Assembly (NCBI RefSeq): GCF_004339665.1
Contig: NZ_SMMU01000002.1
Coordinates: 62,001 to 126,000 of the forward strand
DNA length: 64,000 nt
Source: Azotobacter chroococcum
Lineage (GTDB): Bacteria; Pseudomonadota; Gammaproteobacteria; Pseudomonadales; Pseudomonadaceae
Direction: 5' to 3'
In this document: positions 1 through 8,230 of the stretch, piece after piece
Position numbering within the stretch: the first letter of the stretch is position 1
How the letters are laid out: each line of letters begins with the position of its first letter
Made by a program: the position numbers and the translations under genes
The notes under the pieces: model-generated
Database searches by the model: none
What the model saw: only the letters and a program-made list of their open reading frames with translations
What the model was told of the DNA's origin: nothing

Positions 1-266
1 TGGCCAGTGTCGGCAGCTCGCTGAAGTTCTGCCAGGTCGCCGAGGGCCGCGCCGACTGCTATCCGCGCCTGGCGCCGACCTCGCAGTGGGACACCGCCGC
101 CGCCCAGGGCGTGCTCGAAGGCGCCGGCGGCGAGGTGCTGGACCTGCAGGGCCGGGCGCTGGACTACGCGGCGCGCGCCGACTATCTCAACCCGTCGTTC
201 CTGGCCCTGCCGCTGGCGGCGGACTGGCGCGACGGGCTGCTCGCGCTGGCGCGGACACTGGAGTGA
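1..266 (+). CDS. cysQ: 3'(2'),5'-bisphosphate nucleotidase CysQ, C-terminal part
   Basis: The 5' end lies outside the window; the first complete codon is at position 3 and the TGA stop is at 264-266. The visible 87 residues read ASVGSSLKFCQVAEGRADCYPR and, further on, QWDTAAAQGVLEGAGGEV. This is the C-terminal signature of the inositol monophosphatase superfamily; the WDTAA segment supplies a metal-ligand aspartate in the family. CysQ removes the 3' phosphate from PAP(S) during sulfate assimilation. It converges on the fabY gene. The same cysQ/fabY pairing is known from Pseudomonas aeruginosa (PA5175/PA5174), which supports CysQ over other family members. Confidence 0.88.
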   Translation, partial: ASVGSSLKFCQVAEGRADCYPRLAPTSQWDTAAAQGVLEGAGGEVLDLQGRALDYAARADYLNPSFLALPLAADWRDGLLALARTLE

Positions 267-308
267 AGGGGGAGGGCGGGGGCGCGGCCCCCGCCGGGCG
301 AGGCTGTC

Positions 309-2207
309 TCAGTCGAGCATGTCGCTGAAGCGCTCATCCTTCTTGAAGCGGATCGCCTGGCTGAAGCCGGGCAGCTTGATCCCTTCCTCGCTCAGTTCGA
401 TGGCGTGGTCGTCGATCATGTCCTGGCCGAAGTTGTAGAGGATGTCGAAGCGCCCCTGCAGGGCCTGCTCGTCGTAGCGGCGGGCGGCCTCGCGGGTGGT
501 TTCGCGGCGTGCGCAGTAGTCGGCGAAGGCGGCCTCGCCATGGCGCTTGCGCAGCATCTTCTCGGTGATCCGCGGCGACAGCAGCACGCCGGTGGCGTTG
601 TTGCCGCCGAAGCCCTTGGAGTTGATGAAGCAGACGTCCAGATCGTCGCGATGCACGTCGCGCGTGGACAGGCGCAGATGCTTGTCATGGACATCGTCGG
701 CAAAGCGGTCGACGGTCTTGATGCCCGGCAGCAGGCCGTACTTGAAGGTACCGAGGGCGGAAATCAGCTGGTCGCCGCTGGCGGTGGCCAGGGAGTGGCC
801 GACATAGGCTTTGACCGCGGCGACCGGCCAGTCGGCGATGCCGAAGGCCCCGGCGACGCGGTCCAGCAGCTCCGACTCGGTGACGCGGTTGGCCGGCGTA
901 CTGGAGCCGTGGGCATGGACGAAGCTGCGCTGGCGCACGCCCTCCTCGCCGACCAGTTGTATCGCGCTGGCCACCGCCTTGGCCAGGGTCAGGTAGTTGC
1001 CCGGGCCGGGGGCGGAGATGGACTTCTTGAAGCCGTCGGCGTTGACGAACACGTCCGGCGCCGCGCCGTGGATATCGGCGCCCAGCTCCAGGGCCAGGGC
1101 ATCGTCCATCAGCACCACGTACTGCGCCGCCTCGGCCAGGGTGAACCCGCAGTTGGCGCCGAAGGGCCGGCTGGCGCGGCGGAAATCCACCTCGTCGCGG
1201 CCTTCGATATGGCGCAGGCCTTCCTCGGTGGCCAGGGCGCCCATGGCCGCATAGCCCTCGACGATCTCCGGGGTGATGGGCGCCTCGGCGTTGCCGACGA
1301 TGACCACCCGCGCCTGGCCGGAGGTAATGACGTCGATACCCTTCTGCAGGTTGTAGAGGAAGGTGGCGCAGGCGCCGGTGATGCTGCCGGTGATGCCGAC
1401 GCTGCCCAGCACATAGGCGTTGATGAAGTCGGTGGGCATGCTGTTGAAGCCCAGCGGCAGCTGCTTGGCGGAGACGCGGTGACCCTTCAGGCGCGACTGC
1501 AGCAGGCCGCCGTAGCCGTTATCGTCGAGCTGGCTCATGATGCTGCTGGAGAACACCGCCACCTCGTCGGGCTGCACGTGGTCGAGAATGGTCTGCCAGT
1601 CGATGCCGATGGAGCGCAGCGCGTCGGTGGCGGCCACCACCGACAGCTGCAGGCCGCGCGGGTGGAAGCGCGAGTTGTAGAGTTCCCCCGGCTCGAAGCC
1701 GGTGGGCAGCTGGCCGGCGGACTTCACCGGCAGCTCGCGGTAGCTGTCGACCTTGAATTCGCAGCTGCCGTGGATGGTCACCCGTACCTGGTTACCTTCG
1801 AGGGGCTCGACGCTCCAGCTGGCCGGCAGTGGCTCCGGTAACTGCTTGGTGCTGGTGGTGAAGTGCAGCGGCTCGCCTTCCCCGGACAGCGTCAGGCTCT
1901 TCTGCCAGTGGGCGGCGTCGACGTCGAAGTACTGCTTCTCGATGCGCCGGATCAGGGTGGAGGCGAGGATCTGCTCGCCGTGGCGGCGTTCGATCTCGGC
2001 CGGGGTGAGGGGCGCGCCGTCGCTGCCGCGGTACTCGCCGTCGACCACGCTGACCAGCTTCATCATCACCGCCAGTCCGGCGAGGGTTTCCTGGCGGGTC
2101 TGGGGGTCGAGAGACTCGATGACGGTGCGACGGAAACCGTGGTGGAAGGAGCTGCGACCGGCTGAGTTGTAACCACCAAAACCAACGATGACAGGTAAGC
2201 GAGACAT
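309..2207 (-). CDS. fabY: Beta-ketoacyl-ACP synthase FabY (fatty acid synthesis initiation)
   Basis: The 632-residue protein begins MSRLPVIVGFGGYNSAGRSS. It carries the condensing-enzyme triad: Cys280 in GSITGACATFLYN, a His in FVHAHGSSTPANR and a His in KAYVGHSLATASG. Length and N-terminus match the Pseudomonas FabY family (PA5174), which condenses acetyl-CoA with malonyl-ACP in place of FabH. It is much longer than FabB/FabF (about 410 residues) because of an extra N-terminal region of roughly 200 residues. The start is the ATG at 2205-2207, preceded on the minus strand by a weakly spaced GGAG. It stands alone between cysQ and metK; the 311-base upstream gap should hold its promoter. Confidence 0.9.
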   Translation of the reverse strand: MSRLPVIVGFGGYNSAGRSSFHHGFRRTVIESLDPQTRQETLAGLAVMMKLVSVVDGEYRGSDGAPLTPAEIERRHGEQILASTLIRRIEKQYFDVDAAHWQKSLTLSGEGEPLHFTTSTKQLPEPLPASWSVEPLEGNQVRVTIHGSCEFKVDSYRELPVKSAGQLPTGFEPGELYNSRFHPRGLQLSVVAATDALRSIGIDWQTILDHVQPDEVAVFSSSIMSQLDDNGYGGLLQSRLKGHRVSAKQLPLGFNSMPTDFINAYVLGSVGITGSITGACATFLYNLQKGIDVITSGQARVVIVGNAEAPITPEIVEGYAAMGALATEEGLRHIEGRDEVDFRRASRPFGANCGFTLAEAAQYVVLMDDALALELGADIHGAAPDVFVNADGFKKSISAPGPGNYLTLAKAVASAIQLVGEEGVRQRSFVHAHGSSTPANRVTESELLDRVAGAFGIADWPVAAVKAYVGHSLATASGDQLISALGTFKYGLLPGIKTVDRFADDVHDKHLRLSTRDVHRDDLDVCFINSKGFGGNNATGVLLSPRITEKMLRKRHGEAAFADYCARRETTREAARRYDEQALQGRFDILYNFGQDMIDDHAIELSEEGIKLPGFSQAIRFKKDERFSDMLD

Positions 2208-2347
2208 AGCTCGAAAAACTCCTCACGCAAGAGAACTGCAGGCTCCGGAATTAGGGGCCGGTCACTGCCAGATTGCCGATCCGCTGTACGGCCCGAGGCT
2301 CGGACCTGCCGGATCGGTCACGCCGAAGCGGAATTTGGGATGTCCAG

Positions 2348-2365
2348 GTTGACGAGATCGTCAAC
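2348..2365. promoter_or_regulatory. Perfect palindrome upstream of fabY (candidate operator)
   Basis: GTTGACGA and TCGTCAAC form 8-bp arms around a GA spacer. The palindrome ends about 140 bases upstream of the fabY start. Its short spacer is typical of a dimeric repressor site rather than an RNA hairpin. No T-tract follows it on either strand. The binding protein is unknown. Confidence 0.35.
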
Positions 2366-2479
2366 GATCGAGTCACGATCACCGCAGGACGTTCGTCGCT
2401 TGGCTTTCGCGGCGGCCCGGGGCGAGGCATCGACGGGGGATCTTAGCCGATTGTAGCCCTGGACTGCAGAGGGGGAAGG

Positions 2480-2512
2480 CGACGACCGCCGCCAGTGTGA
2501 CGGCGGTCGTCG
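2480..2512 (-). terminator. Terminator hairpin after metK
   Basis: A perfect 12-bp stem (CGACGACCGCCG / CGGCGGTCGTCG) with a 9-base loop starts 7 bases beyond the metK stop. The following minus-strand bases are CT-rich, not a clean U-tract, so termination efficiency is uncertain. Confidence 0.6.
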
Positions 2513-2518
2513 GGGCAG

Positions 2519-3709
2519 TCACAGACCGGCGGCGGCGCGCAGCGCCTCGGCCTTGTCGGTGCGCTCCCAGGTGAAGGCGGTGAAGGTGTCGTCGCCGACG
2601 GTCATCTCGACCGGCGTGCGGCCGAAGTGGCCGTAAGCCGCGGTCGGACGGTACATCGGGTGCAGCAGGTCGAGCATCCGGGTGATCGCGTACGGGCGCA
2701 GGTCGAAGTGCTCGCGGACCAACTGGACGATGCGCTCGTCGCTGATCCTGCCGGTGCCGAAGGTGTTGACCGAGATGGAGGTCGGCAGGGCCACGCCGAT
2801 GGCGTAGGACACCTGGATCTCGCAGCGCTCGGCGAGGCCGGCGGCGACGATGTTCTTGGCCACGTAGCGGCCGGCGTAGGCGGCCGAGCGGTCGACCTTG
2901 GACGGGTCCTTGCCGGAGAAGGCGCCGCCGCCGTGGCGGGCCATGCCGCCGTAGGAGTCGACGATGATCTTGCGCCCGGTCAGGCCGCAGTCGCCCACCG
3001 GGCCGCCGATGACGAACTTGCCGGTCGGGTTGATGTGGAACTGGGTGTCCTTGTGTAGCAGCTCGGCCGGCAGGGTGTGCTTGATGATCAGCTCCATCAC
3101 CGCTTCCTGCAGGTCGGCCTGGCTGATCTCCGGGTTGTGCTGGGTGGACAGCACCACCGCGTCGATGCCGACCACCTTGCCGTTCTCGTAGCGGCAGGTG
3201 ACCTGGCTCTTGGCGTCCGGGCGCAGCCAGGGCAGCAGGCCGCTCTTGCGCGCTTCGGCCTGGCGCTCGACCAGACGGTGGGAGAAGCAGATCGGCGCCG
3301 GCATCAGCACCTCGGTCTCGTTGCTGGCGTAGCCGAACATCAGGCCCTGGTCGCCGGCGCCCTGGTCTTCCGGCCTGGCGCGGTCGACCCCCTGGTTGAT
3401 GTCCACCGACTGCTTGCCGATGATGTTGACGATGCCGCAGGTGGCGCCGTCGAAGCCGACATCGGAGCTGTCGTAGCCGATGTCGACGATCACGTCGCGC
3501 ACCAGCTGCTCGAGGTCGACCCAGGCGGAGGTGGTGATCTCGCCGGCGACGATGGCCACGCCGGTCTTCACCAGGGTTTCGCAGGCCACGCGGGCGTGCT
3601 TGTCCTCGGCGATGATGGCGTCGAGCACCGCATCGGAGATCTGGTCGGCGATCTTGTCCGGATGGCCTTCGGACACGGACTCGGAGGTGAAAAGGGAATA
3701 TTCGCTCAT
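2519..3709 (-). CDS. metK: S-adenosylmethionine synthetase MetK
   Basis: The 396-residue product begins [20 protein letters not shown] and makes SAM from methionine and ATP in the cytosol. Family motifs are in order: [16 protein letters not shown] near the N-terminus, [14 protein letters not shown] in the middle, and [19 protein letters not shown] toward the C-terminus. I chose the ATG at 3707-3709, which has AGGAA 8 bases upstream, over the in-frame upstream ATG that would add 19 non-homologous residues. It lies 69 bases downstream of an ArsR-methyltransferase regulator on the same strand, so the two are probably co-transcribed. No SAM riboswitch is evident in that short gap. Confidence 0.97.
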   Translation of the reverse strand: MSEYSLFTSESVSEGHPDKIADQISDAVLDAIIAEDKHARVACETLVKTGVAIVAGEITTSAWVDLEQLVRDVIVDIGYDSSDVGFDGATCGIVNIIGKQSVDINQGVDRARPEDQGAGDQGLMFGYASNETEVLMPAPICFSHRLVERQAEARKSGLLPWLRPDAKSQVTCRYENGKVVGIDAVVLSTQHNPEISQADLQEAVMELIIKHTLPAELLHKDTQFHINPTGKFVIGGPVGDCGLTGRKIIVDSYGGMARHGGGAFSGKDPSKVDRSAAYAGRYVAKNIVAAGLAERCEIQVSYAIGVALPTSISVNTFGTGRISDERIVQLVREHFDLRPYAITRMLDLLHPMYRPTAAYGHFGRTPVEMTVGDDTFTAFTWERTDKAEALRAAAGL

Positions 3710-3778
3710 CGATCGGTTCCTGTTGTTTACCGGTGGCTGAGTCGGCCTCGCGGCCGTGTCATGCAATGTTCAATGGGG

Positions 3779-4780
3779 TCACTGTCGTTCGCCGGCGCCC
3801 ATCGGTGACTTGGCGAAGTGCCGTATCTGGATCTGGAAGCCGTTGCGCAGGCCGATGTACAGGCTTTCGCCGGGCTCCAGGCCGGCCTCCGCGGCCCAGC
3901 GCGCCAGCTCGTCCTGGTCGAAGCCGAGCCAGAGGTCGCCGCAGGCTTCGCGGGCCCAGGCCTGGTCATGGCGGCACAACTCGGTCAGCAGCAGGCTGCC
4001 GCCCGGCCTGACCCGTGCGGCCAGCCACTTCAGCGCTTCGGCCGGTGCGGCGAAGTGATGCAGCACCATGTTCAGCACCACGCAGTCGGCGCGCTCCTGT
4101 CCGTCCTGCAGCGCATCGGCGAGCTTCAGCTCGACGTTCTCCAGGCCTTCCTGGGCGCAGCGCTGGCGCGCCAGCTCGAGCATCGCCGGGCTGTTGTCCA
4201 GGGCCGTCACCTTCGCGAAGCGCCGCGCCAGCTCCGGCAGCAGGGCGCCGTCGCCGGGGCCGACCTCCAGCGCGCAGGCCGAGTCGGCGAAGCCCAGGGC
4301 ATCGAGCAGGGCCAGCAGGCTGTCGCGGTACTGCGGCAGGCCGGCGATCAGGTCCTGCTGGGCCTGGAACTTGTCCGCCATGCGGCTGAAGAAGTCGCGG
4401 CTGACCGCGGCGCGCTGGGCATGCACCTCGCCGATCCGCGTGCGGATCGCGGATTCCAGCTCCAGTGCGTCGACCTCCGCCAGCAGCGCCGCGCGCAACA
4501 TGCCGCCGAAGCCGGCGGCGGCCGGCAGGGCGCGGCGGTAGAAGATCGCGTTGCCCTCGCGGCGCGTCGCCACCAGCCCGGCCTGGGCCAGCACCTTGAG
4601 GTGGTGGCTGATGCCCGACTGGCCGATGGCGAAGATCTGCGCCAGCTCCAGCACGCCGAAGGAATCGCTGGCCAGCACGCGCAGCACCCTGAGGCGCAGC
4701 GCGTCGCCGCCGGCCTTGCAGAGGGCGGCCAGCTCGTCGCAGTCGTCGTCGCGGCGGAGGGTGGGGACACGCAGGTTCAT
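3779..4780 (-). CDS. ArsR-family regulator fused to a SAM-dependent methyltransferase domain (SahR-like)
   Basis: The 333-residue protein has an N-terminal ArsR winged helix (about residues 18-95, with GVLELAQIFAIGQSGISHHLKVL as the recognition helix region). A class I methyltransferase fold follows: the ALEVGPGDGALLPELA glycine motif, TALDNSPAML, and VVLNMVLHHF. It resembles P. aeruginosa PA0547, and its fused architecture recalls SahR, an S-adenosylhomocysteine-responsive repressor of methyl-cycle genes. Here the methyltransferase fold probably acts as a SAM/SAH sensor, though catalysis cannot be excluded. It sits directly upstream of metK, and a perfect palindrome lies 44 bases before its start, so autoregulation together with metK is a reasonable inference. 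Confidence 0.88.
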   Translation of the reverse strand: MNLRVPTLRRDDDCDELAALCKAGGDALRLRVLRVLASDSFGVLELAQIFAIGQSGISHHLKVLAQAGLVATRREGNAIFYRRALPAAAGFGGMLRAALLAEVDALELESAIRTRIGEVHAQRAAVSRDFFSRMADKFQAQQDLIAGLPQYRDSLLALLDALGFADSACALEVGPGDGALLPELARRFAKVTALDNSPAMLELARQRCAQEGLENVELKLADALQDGQERADCVVLNMVLHHFAAPAEALKWLAARVRPGGSLLLTELCRHDQAWAREACGDLWLGFDQDELARWAAEAGLEPGESLYIGLRNGFQIQIRHFAKSPMGAGERQ

Positions 4781-4823
4781 GGGGCAGGCAGTCTAGTCGG
4801 TCGATTTTCGTCCAGCAAGGCTG

Positions 4824-4841
4824 TATCAAAAAGTTTTGATA
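4824..4841. promoter_or_regulatory. Perfect 8-2-8 palindrome, candidate operator of the ArsR-methyltransferase regulator
   Basis: TATCAAAA and TTTTGATA flank an AG spacer in the 247-base divergent region between the regulator and tkt. The ATCAA/TTGAT half-sites look like the SahR-type operator as I recall it. The AT-rich dyad stands out from very GC-rich surroundings. On the minus strand its right arm supplies a TTGATA that could serve as a -35 element for the regulator. Confidence 0.6.
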
Positions 4842-5027
4842 TTGCCGTCGGCATTCGCAGGAGAAGGGCGTCCGTCAGGAACCCAGGCAGACGGGGAGGC
4901 GGGTCTGCGACGGGCTGCTAATCTGGCGGGTTACGGCCACTTCGACCATCTGCGATTGCCGCTGCCCGTGCGGCTGGGCGAAAATAGCCGACTTTTTCGA
5001 TTCAGTACCCCCGCAGGAGATTCAGCG

Positions 5028-7025
5028 ATGCCCAGCCGTCGTGAGCGTGCCAATGCCATCCGTGCCCTCAGCATGGATGCCGTGCAGAAAGCCAACAGCG
5101 GCCACCCCGGCGCCCCCATGGGCATGGCGGATATCGCCGAAGTGCTGTGGCGCGACTACCTCAGCCACAACCCGGGCAACCCGCAGTGGGCCGACCGTGA
5201 CCGTTTCGTGCTGTCCAACGGCCATGGCTCGATGCTGATCTATTCGCTGCTGCACCTGACCGGCTACGACCTCTCCATCGACGACCTGAAGAACTTCCGC
5301 CAGCTCGGCAGCCGCACCCCCGGCCACCCGGAATACGGCTACACCCCCGGCGTCGAGACCACCACCGGCCCGCTCGGCCAGGGCCTGGCCAACGCCGTCG
5401 GCATGGCTGTAGCGGAGAAGGTGCTGGCCGCACAGTTCAACCGCCCGGGCCATACCATCGTCGACCACCACACCTACGTGTTCCTCGGCGACGGCTGCCT
5501 GATGGAGGGCATCTCCCACGAGGTCTGCTCGCTGGCCGGCACCCTGGGGCTCAACAAGCTGATCGCCTTCTACGACGACAACGGCATCTCCATCGACGGC
5601 GAGGTGCATGGCTGGTTCACCGACGACACCCCGGCGCGCTTCGAGGCCTACGACTGGCTGGTGATCCGCAACGTCGATGGCCATGACGCCGACGAGATCA
5701 AGACCGCCCTCGAGACCGCGCGCAAGAGCGAGCGGCCGACCCTGATCTGCTGCAAGACGGTGATCGGCTTCGGCTCGCCGAACAAGCAGGGCAAGGAGGA
5801 GTGCCACGGCGCCGCGCTGGGCGCCGAGGAGGTCGCCCTGACCCGCGCCGCGCTGGGCTGGAGCCATGCGCCGTTCGAGATCCCCGCCGAGCTCTACGCC
5901 GCCTGGGACGCCAGGGCCGCCGGCGCCGCCCGCGAGGCCGAGTGGAACCAGCGTTTCGCCGCCTACCAGGCCGAGTATCCGGCGCTGGCCGCGGAGTTCC
6001 TGCGCCGCAGCCGCGGCGAGCTGCCGGAAGGCTTCGCCGCGAAGGCCGCCGAGTACGTCGCCGAAGTCGCTGCCAAGGGCGAAGCCATCGCCAGCCGCAA
6101 GGCCAGCCAGAACGCGCTGAACGCCTTCGGCCCGCTGCTGCCGGAATTCCTCGGCGGCTCGGCGGACCTGGCCGGCTCCAACCTGACCCTGTGGAAGGGC
6201 TGCCAGGCGCTGAAGGCGGACGACGCCTCCGGCAACTACCTGTACTACGGCGTGCGCGAGTTCGGCATGAGCGCGATCATGAACGGCATCGCCCTGCACG
6301 GCGGTTTCATTCCCTACGGTGCCACCTTCCTGGTGTTCATGGAATACGCCTGCAACGCCGTGCGCATGGCCGCGCTGATGAGGCAGCGCGTGCTGTTCGT
6401 CTACACCCACGACTCCATCGGTCTTGGCGAGGACGGCCCGACCCACCAGCCGGTCGAGCAGCTGGCCAGCCTGCGCAGCACGCCGAACCTCGACACCTGG
6501 CGTCCGTGCGACGCGGTGGAGTCCGCCGTGGCCTGGAAAAGCGCCATCGAGCGCCAGGACGGCCCGAGCGCCCTGGTGTTCAGCCGCCAGAACCTGCCGC
6601 ACCAGACGCGCGAAGCCGGGCCGCTGGCCGATCTCGCCCGTGGCGGCTACGTGCTCAAGGACTGCGCCGGCGAGCCGGAGCTGATCCTCATCGCTACCGG
6701 TTCGGAAGTCGCCCTGGCCGTGCAGGCCTTCGACAGGCTGAGCGCCGAGGGGCGTCGGGTGCGCGTCGTCTCCATGCCCTCGACCAGCGTGTTCGACCGC
6801 CAGGACGCCGCCTGGAAGCAGGCCGTGCTGCCGCTCCAGGTCGGTGCGCGGATCGCCATCGAGGCCGCGCATGCCGACTTCTGGTACAAGTACGTCGGCC
6901 TGGAAGGACGCATCATCGGCATGACCAGCTTCGGCGAGTCCGCCCCGGCCGGCGCGCTCTTCGAGCACTTCGGCTTCACCCTCGACAACCTGCTGGCCAC
7001 CGCCGAGGAACTGCTCGAGGACTGA
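5028..7025 (+). CDS. tktA: Transketolase
   Basis: The 665-residue thiamine-diphosphate enzyme transfers two-carbon ketol units in the pentose phosphate pathway. Visible motifs are [16 protein letters not shown] near residue 26, the ThDP-binding [12 protein letters not shown] with downstream N, the pyrimidine-domain [19 protein letters not shown], and the C-terminal domain ending in AEELLED. I chose the ATG at 5028, with AGGAGA 8 bases upstream, because the 64 in-frame residues before it have no family similarity. It heads the plus-strand carbon cluster (tkt-epd-pgk-fba) and is divergent from the ArsR-type regulator, as in other pseudomonads. Confidence 0.97.
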   Translation: MPSRRERANAIRALSMDAVQKANSGHPGAPMGMADIAEVLWRDYLSHNPGNPQWADRDRFVLSNGHGSMLIYSLLHLTGYDLSIDDLKNFRQLGSRTPGHPEYGYTPGVETTTGPLGQGLANAVGMAVAEKVLAAQFNRPGHTIVDHHTYVFLGDGCLMEGISHEVCSLAGTLGLNKLIAFYDDNGISIDGEVHGWFTDDTPARFEAYDWLVIRNVDGHDADEIKTALETARKSERPTLICCKTVIGFGSPNKQGKEECHGAALGAEEVALTRAALGWSHAPFEIPAELYAAWDARAAGAAREAEWNQRFAAYQAEYPALAAEFLRRSRGELPEGFAAKAAEYVAEVAAKGEAIASRKASQNALNAFGPLLPEFLGGSADLAGSNLTLWKGCQALKADDASGNYLYYGVREFGMSAIMNGIALHGGFIPYGATFLVFMEYACNAVRMAALMRQRVLFVYTHDSIGLGEDGPTHQPVEQLASLRSTPNLDTWRPCDAVESAVAWKSAIERQDGPSALVFSRQNLPHQTREAGPLADLARGGYVLKDCAGEPELILIATGSEVALAVQAFDRLSAEGRRVRVVSMPSTSVFDRQDAAWKQAVLPLQVGARIAIEAAHADFWYKYVGLEGRIIGMTSFGESAPAGALFEHFGFTLDNLLATAEELLED

Positions 7026-7032
7026 TGTGCCG

Positions 7033-7130
7033 GCTCTCCTCTCCCGCGTGCGGGGGAGGAGGCAGGGGAGAGGGCGTGGCCGGCGCCCCCGTCTCCCCGA
7101 CCTTCTCCCCTGCGGGGGAGCGGGAGCGAA
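7033..7130. repeat. Paired G/C-rich hairpin repeat between tkt and epd
   Basis: Two related palindromic units, CTCCCGCGTGCGGGGGAG at 7041-7058 and CTCCCCTGCGGGGGAG at 7105-7120, flank CTC/GAG-rich sequence. This resembles the dispersed CTCTCCC...GGGAGAGGG intergenic elements of GC-rich gammaproteobacteria. It could slow or stop tkt transcripts. Confidence 0.5.
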
Positions 7131-7152
7131 TCGCCTACCGCCGAGACCTGTC

Positions 7153-8199
7153 ATGTCCAACCCTCCCTACCGCGTTGCCCTCAACGGCTATGGCCGCATC
7201 GGCCGCTGCGTTTTGCGTGCCCACTATGAGCGGGGCGCGTCGGCGGAGTTCCGCATCGTCGCCCTCAACGACCTGGCCGACCAGGCCAGCGTCGAATACC
7301 TGACCCGCTTCGACTCCACCCACGGGCGCTTCCCCGGCGCGGTGCGGGTGGAGGGCGACCGGCTGTGCCTGAACGGCGACGCGCTGCAGGTGCTGCGCGT
7401 CCCGACCCCGGAGGCCGTCGACTGGGCGGCGCTGGGCATCGACCTGGTGCTGGAGTGCTCCGGCGTCTATCACAGCCGCGCCGACGGCGAGCGCTTCCTG
7501 CGCGCCGGTGCGCCGCGGGTGCTGTTCTCCCAGCCGATGGCCAGCGAGCACGACGTCGACGCCACCATCGTCTACGGAGTCAACCAGCAGCGTCTCGCGG
7601 GCGACGAAAAGCTGGTTTCCAATGCCTCCTGCACCACCAACTGCAGCGTGCCCTTGCTGAAACTGCTGAACGAGGCGATCGGCCTGGAGTACATCTCCAT
7701 CACCACCATCCATTCGGCGATGAACGACCAGCCGGTGATCGACGCCTACCACCACGAGGACCTGCGCCGCACGCGCTCGGCCTTCCAGTCGGTGATCCCG
7801 GTGTCGACCGGCCTGGCCCGCGGCATCGAGCGCCTGCTGCCGGAACTTTCCGGGCGCATCCAGGCCAAAGCCGTGCGCGTGCCGACGCTCAACGTCTCCT
7901 GTCTCGACATCACCCTGCAGACCGCCCGCGACACCTCGGCCGAGGAAGTCAACCGCGTGCTGCGCCGGGCTGCCGAGCAGGGCCCGCTCCAGGGCCTGCT
8001 GGACTACACCGAGCTGCCCCACGCCAGTTGCGATTTCAACCATGATCCCCATTCGGCCATCGTCGATGGCAGCCAGACCCGCGTTTCCGGCCCCCGGCTG
8101 GTCAACCTGCTGGCCTGGTTCGACAACGAGTGGGGGTTCGCCAACCGCATGCTCGACGTCGCCAGCCACTGGCTGAGCGTCGCCGCAGCACGACAATGA
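7153..8199 (+). CDS. epd: D-erythrose-4-phosphate dehydrogenase
   Basis: The 348-residue GAPDH-family enzyme begins MSNPPYRVALNGYGRIGRCV (NAD-binding). It has the catalytic cysteine in NASCTTNCS (Cys160), then TTIHSAMNDQPVIDAYHH and a C-terminal DYTELPHASCDFNHDPHSAIVDG...WFDNEWGFANRMLD. The DFNHDPHSAIVDG block and IHSAMNDQ fit Epd better than GapA. Epd makes 4-phosphoerythronate for pyridoxal phosphate synthesis. I started at the ATG at 7153 because upstream in-frame residues come from the repeat; its Shine-Dalgarno is weak. It sits between tkt and pgk, its usual context. Confidence 0.92.
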   Translation: MSNPPYRVALNGYGRIGRCVLRAHYERGASAEFRIVALNDLADQASVEYLTRFDSTHGRFPGAVRVEGDRLCLNGDALQVLRVPTPEAVDWAALGIDLVLECSGVYHSRADGERFLRAGAPRVLFSQPMASEHDVDATIVYGVNQQRLAGDEKLVSNASCTTNCSVPLLKLLNEAIGLEYISITTIHSAMNDQPVIDAYHHEDLRRTRSAFQSVIPVSTGLARGIERLLPELSGRIQAKAVRVPTLNVSCLDITLQTARDTSAEEVNRVLRRAAEQGPLQGLLDYTELPHASCDFNHDPHSAIVDGSQTRVSGPRLVNLLAWFDNEWGFANRMLDVASHWLSVAAARQ

Positions 8200-8230
8200 A
8201 ATTCTCTGCCCGTAGAAGGACCGACCGTAT

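Larger units (their letters stand above)
2208..2518. other. Intergenic region between fabY and metK
   Basis: 311 bases with no convincing ORF. It must contain the fabY promoter (minus strand). Visible structure is a perfect 8-bp inverted repeat at 2348-2365 and the metK terminator hairpin at 2480-2512. No clear -35/-10 pair of consensus quality was found. Confidence 0.6.

Noticed and set aside
405..1841. A 478-codon plus-strand frame opposite fabY
   Set aside because: It is a shadow of FabY codon bias; no ribosome site and no domain.
3710..3778. A SAM riboswitch before metK
   Set aside because: The gap is 69 bases and shows no SAM-I or related core; protein regulation is better supported.
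5022..7160. A 712-codon minus-strand frame opposite tkt
   Set aside because: It mirrors the codon bias of transketolase in GC-rich DNA and has low-complexity Gly/Ala/Arg composition with no recognisable domain.
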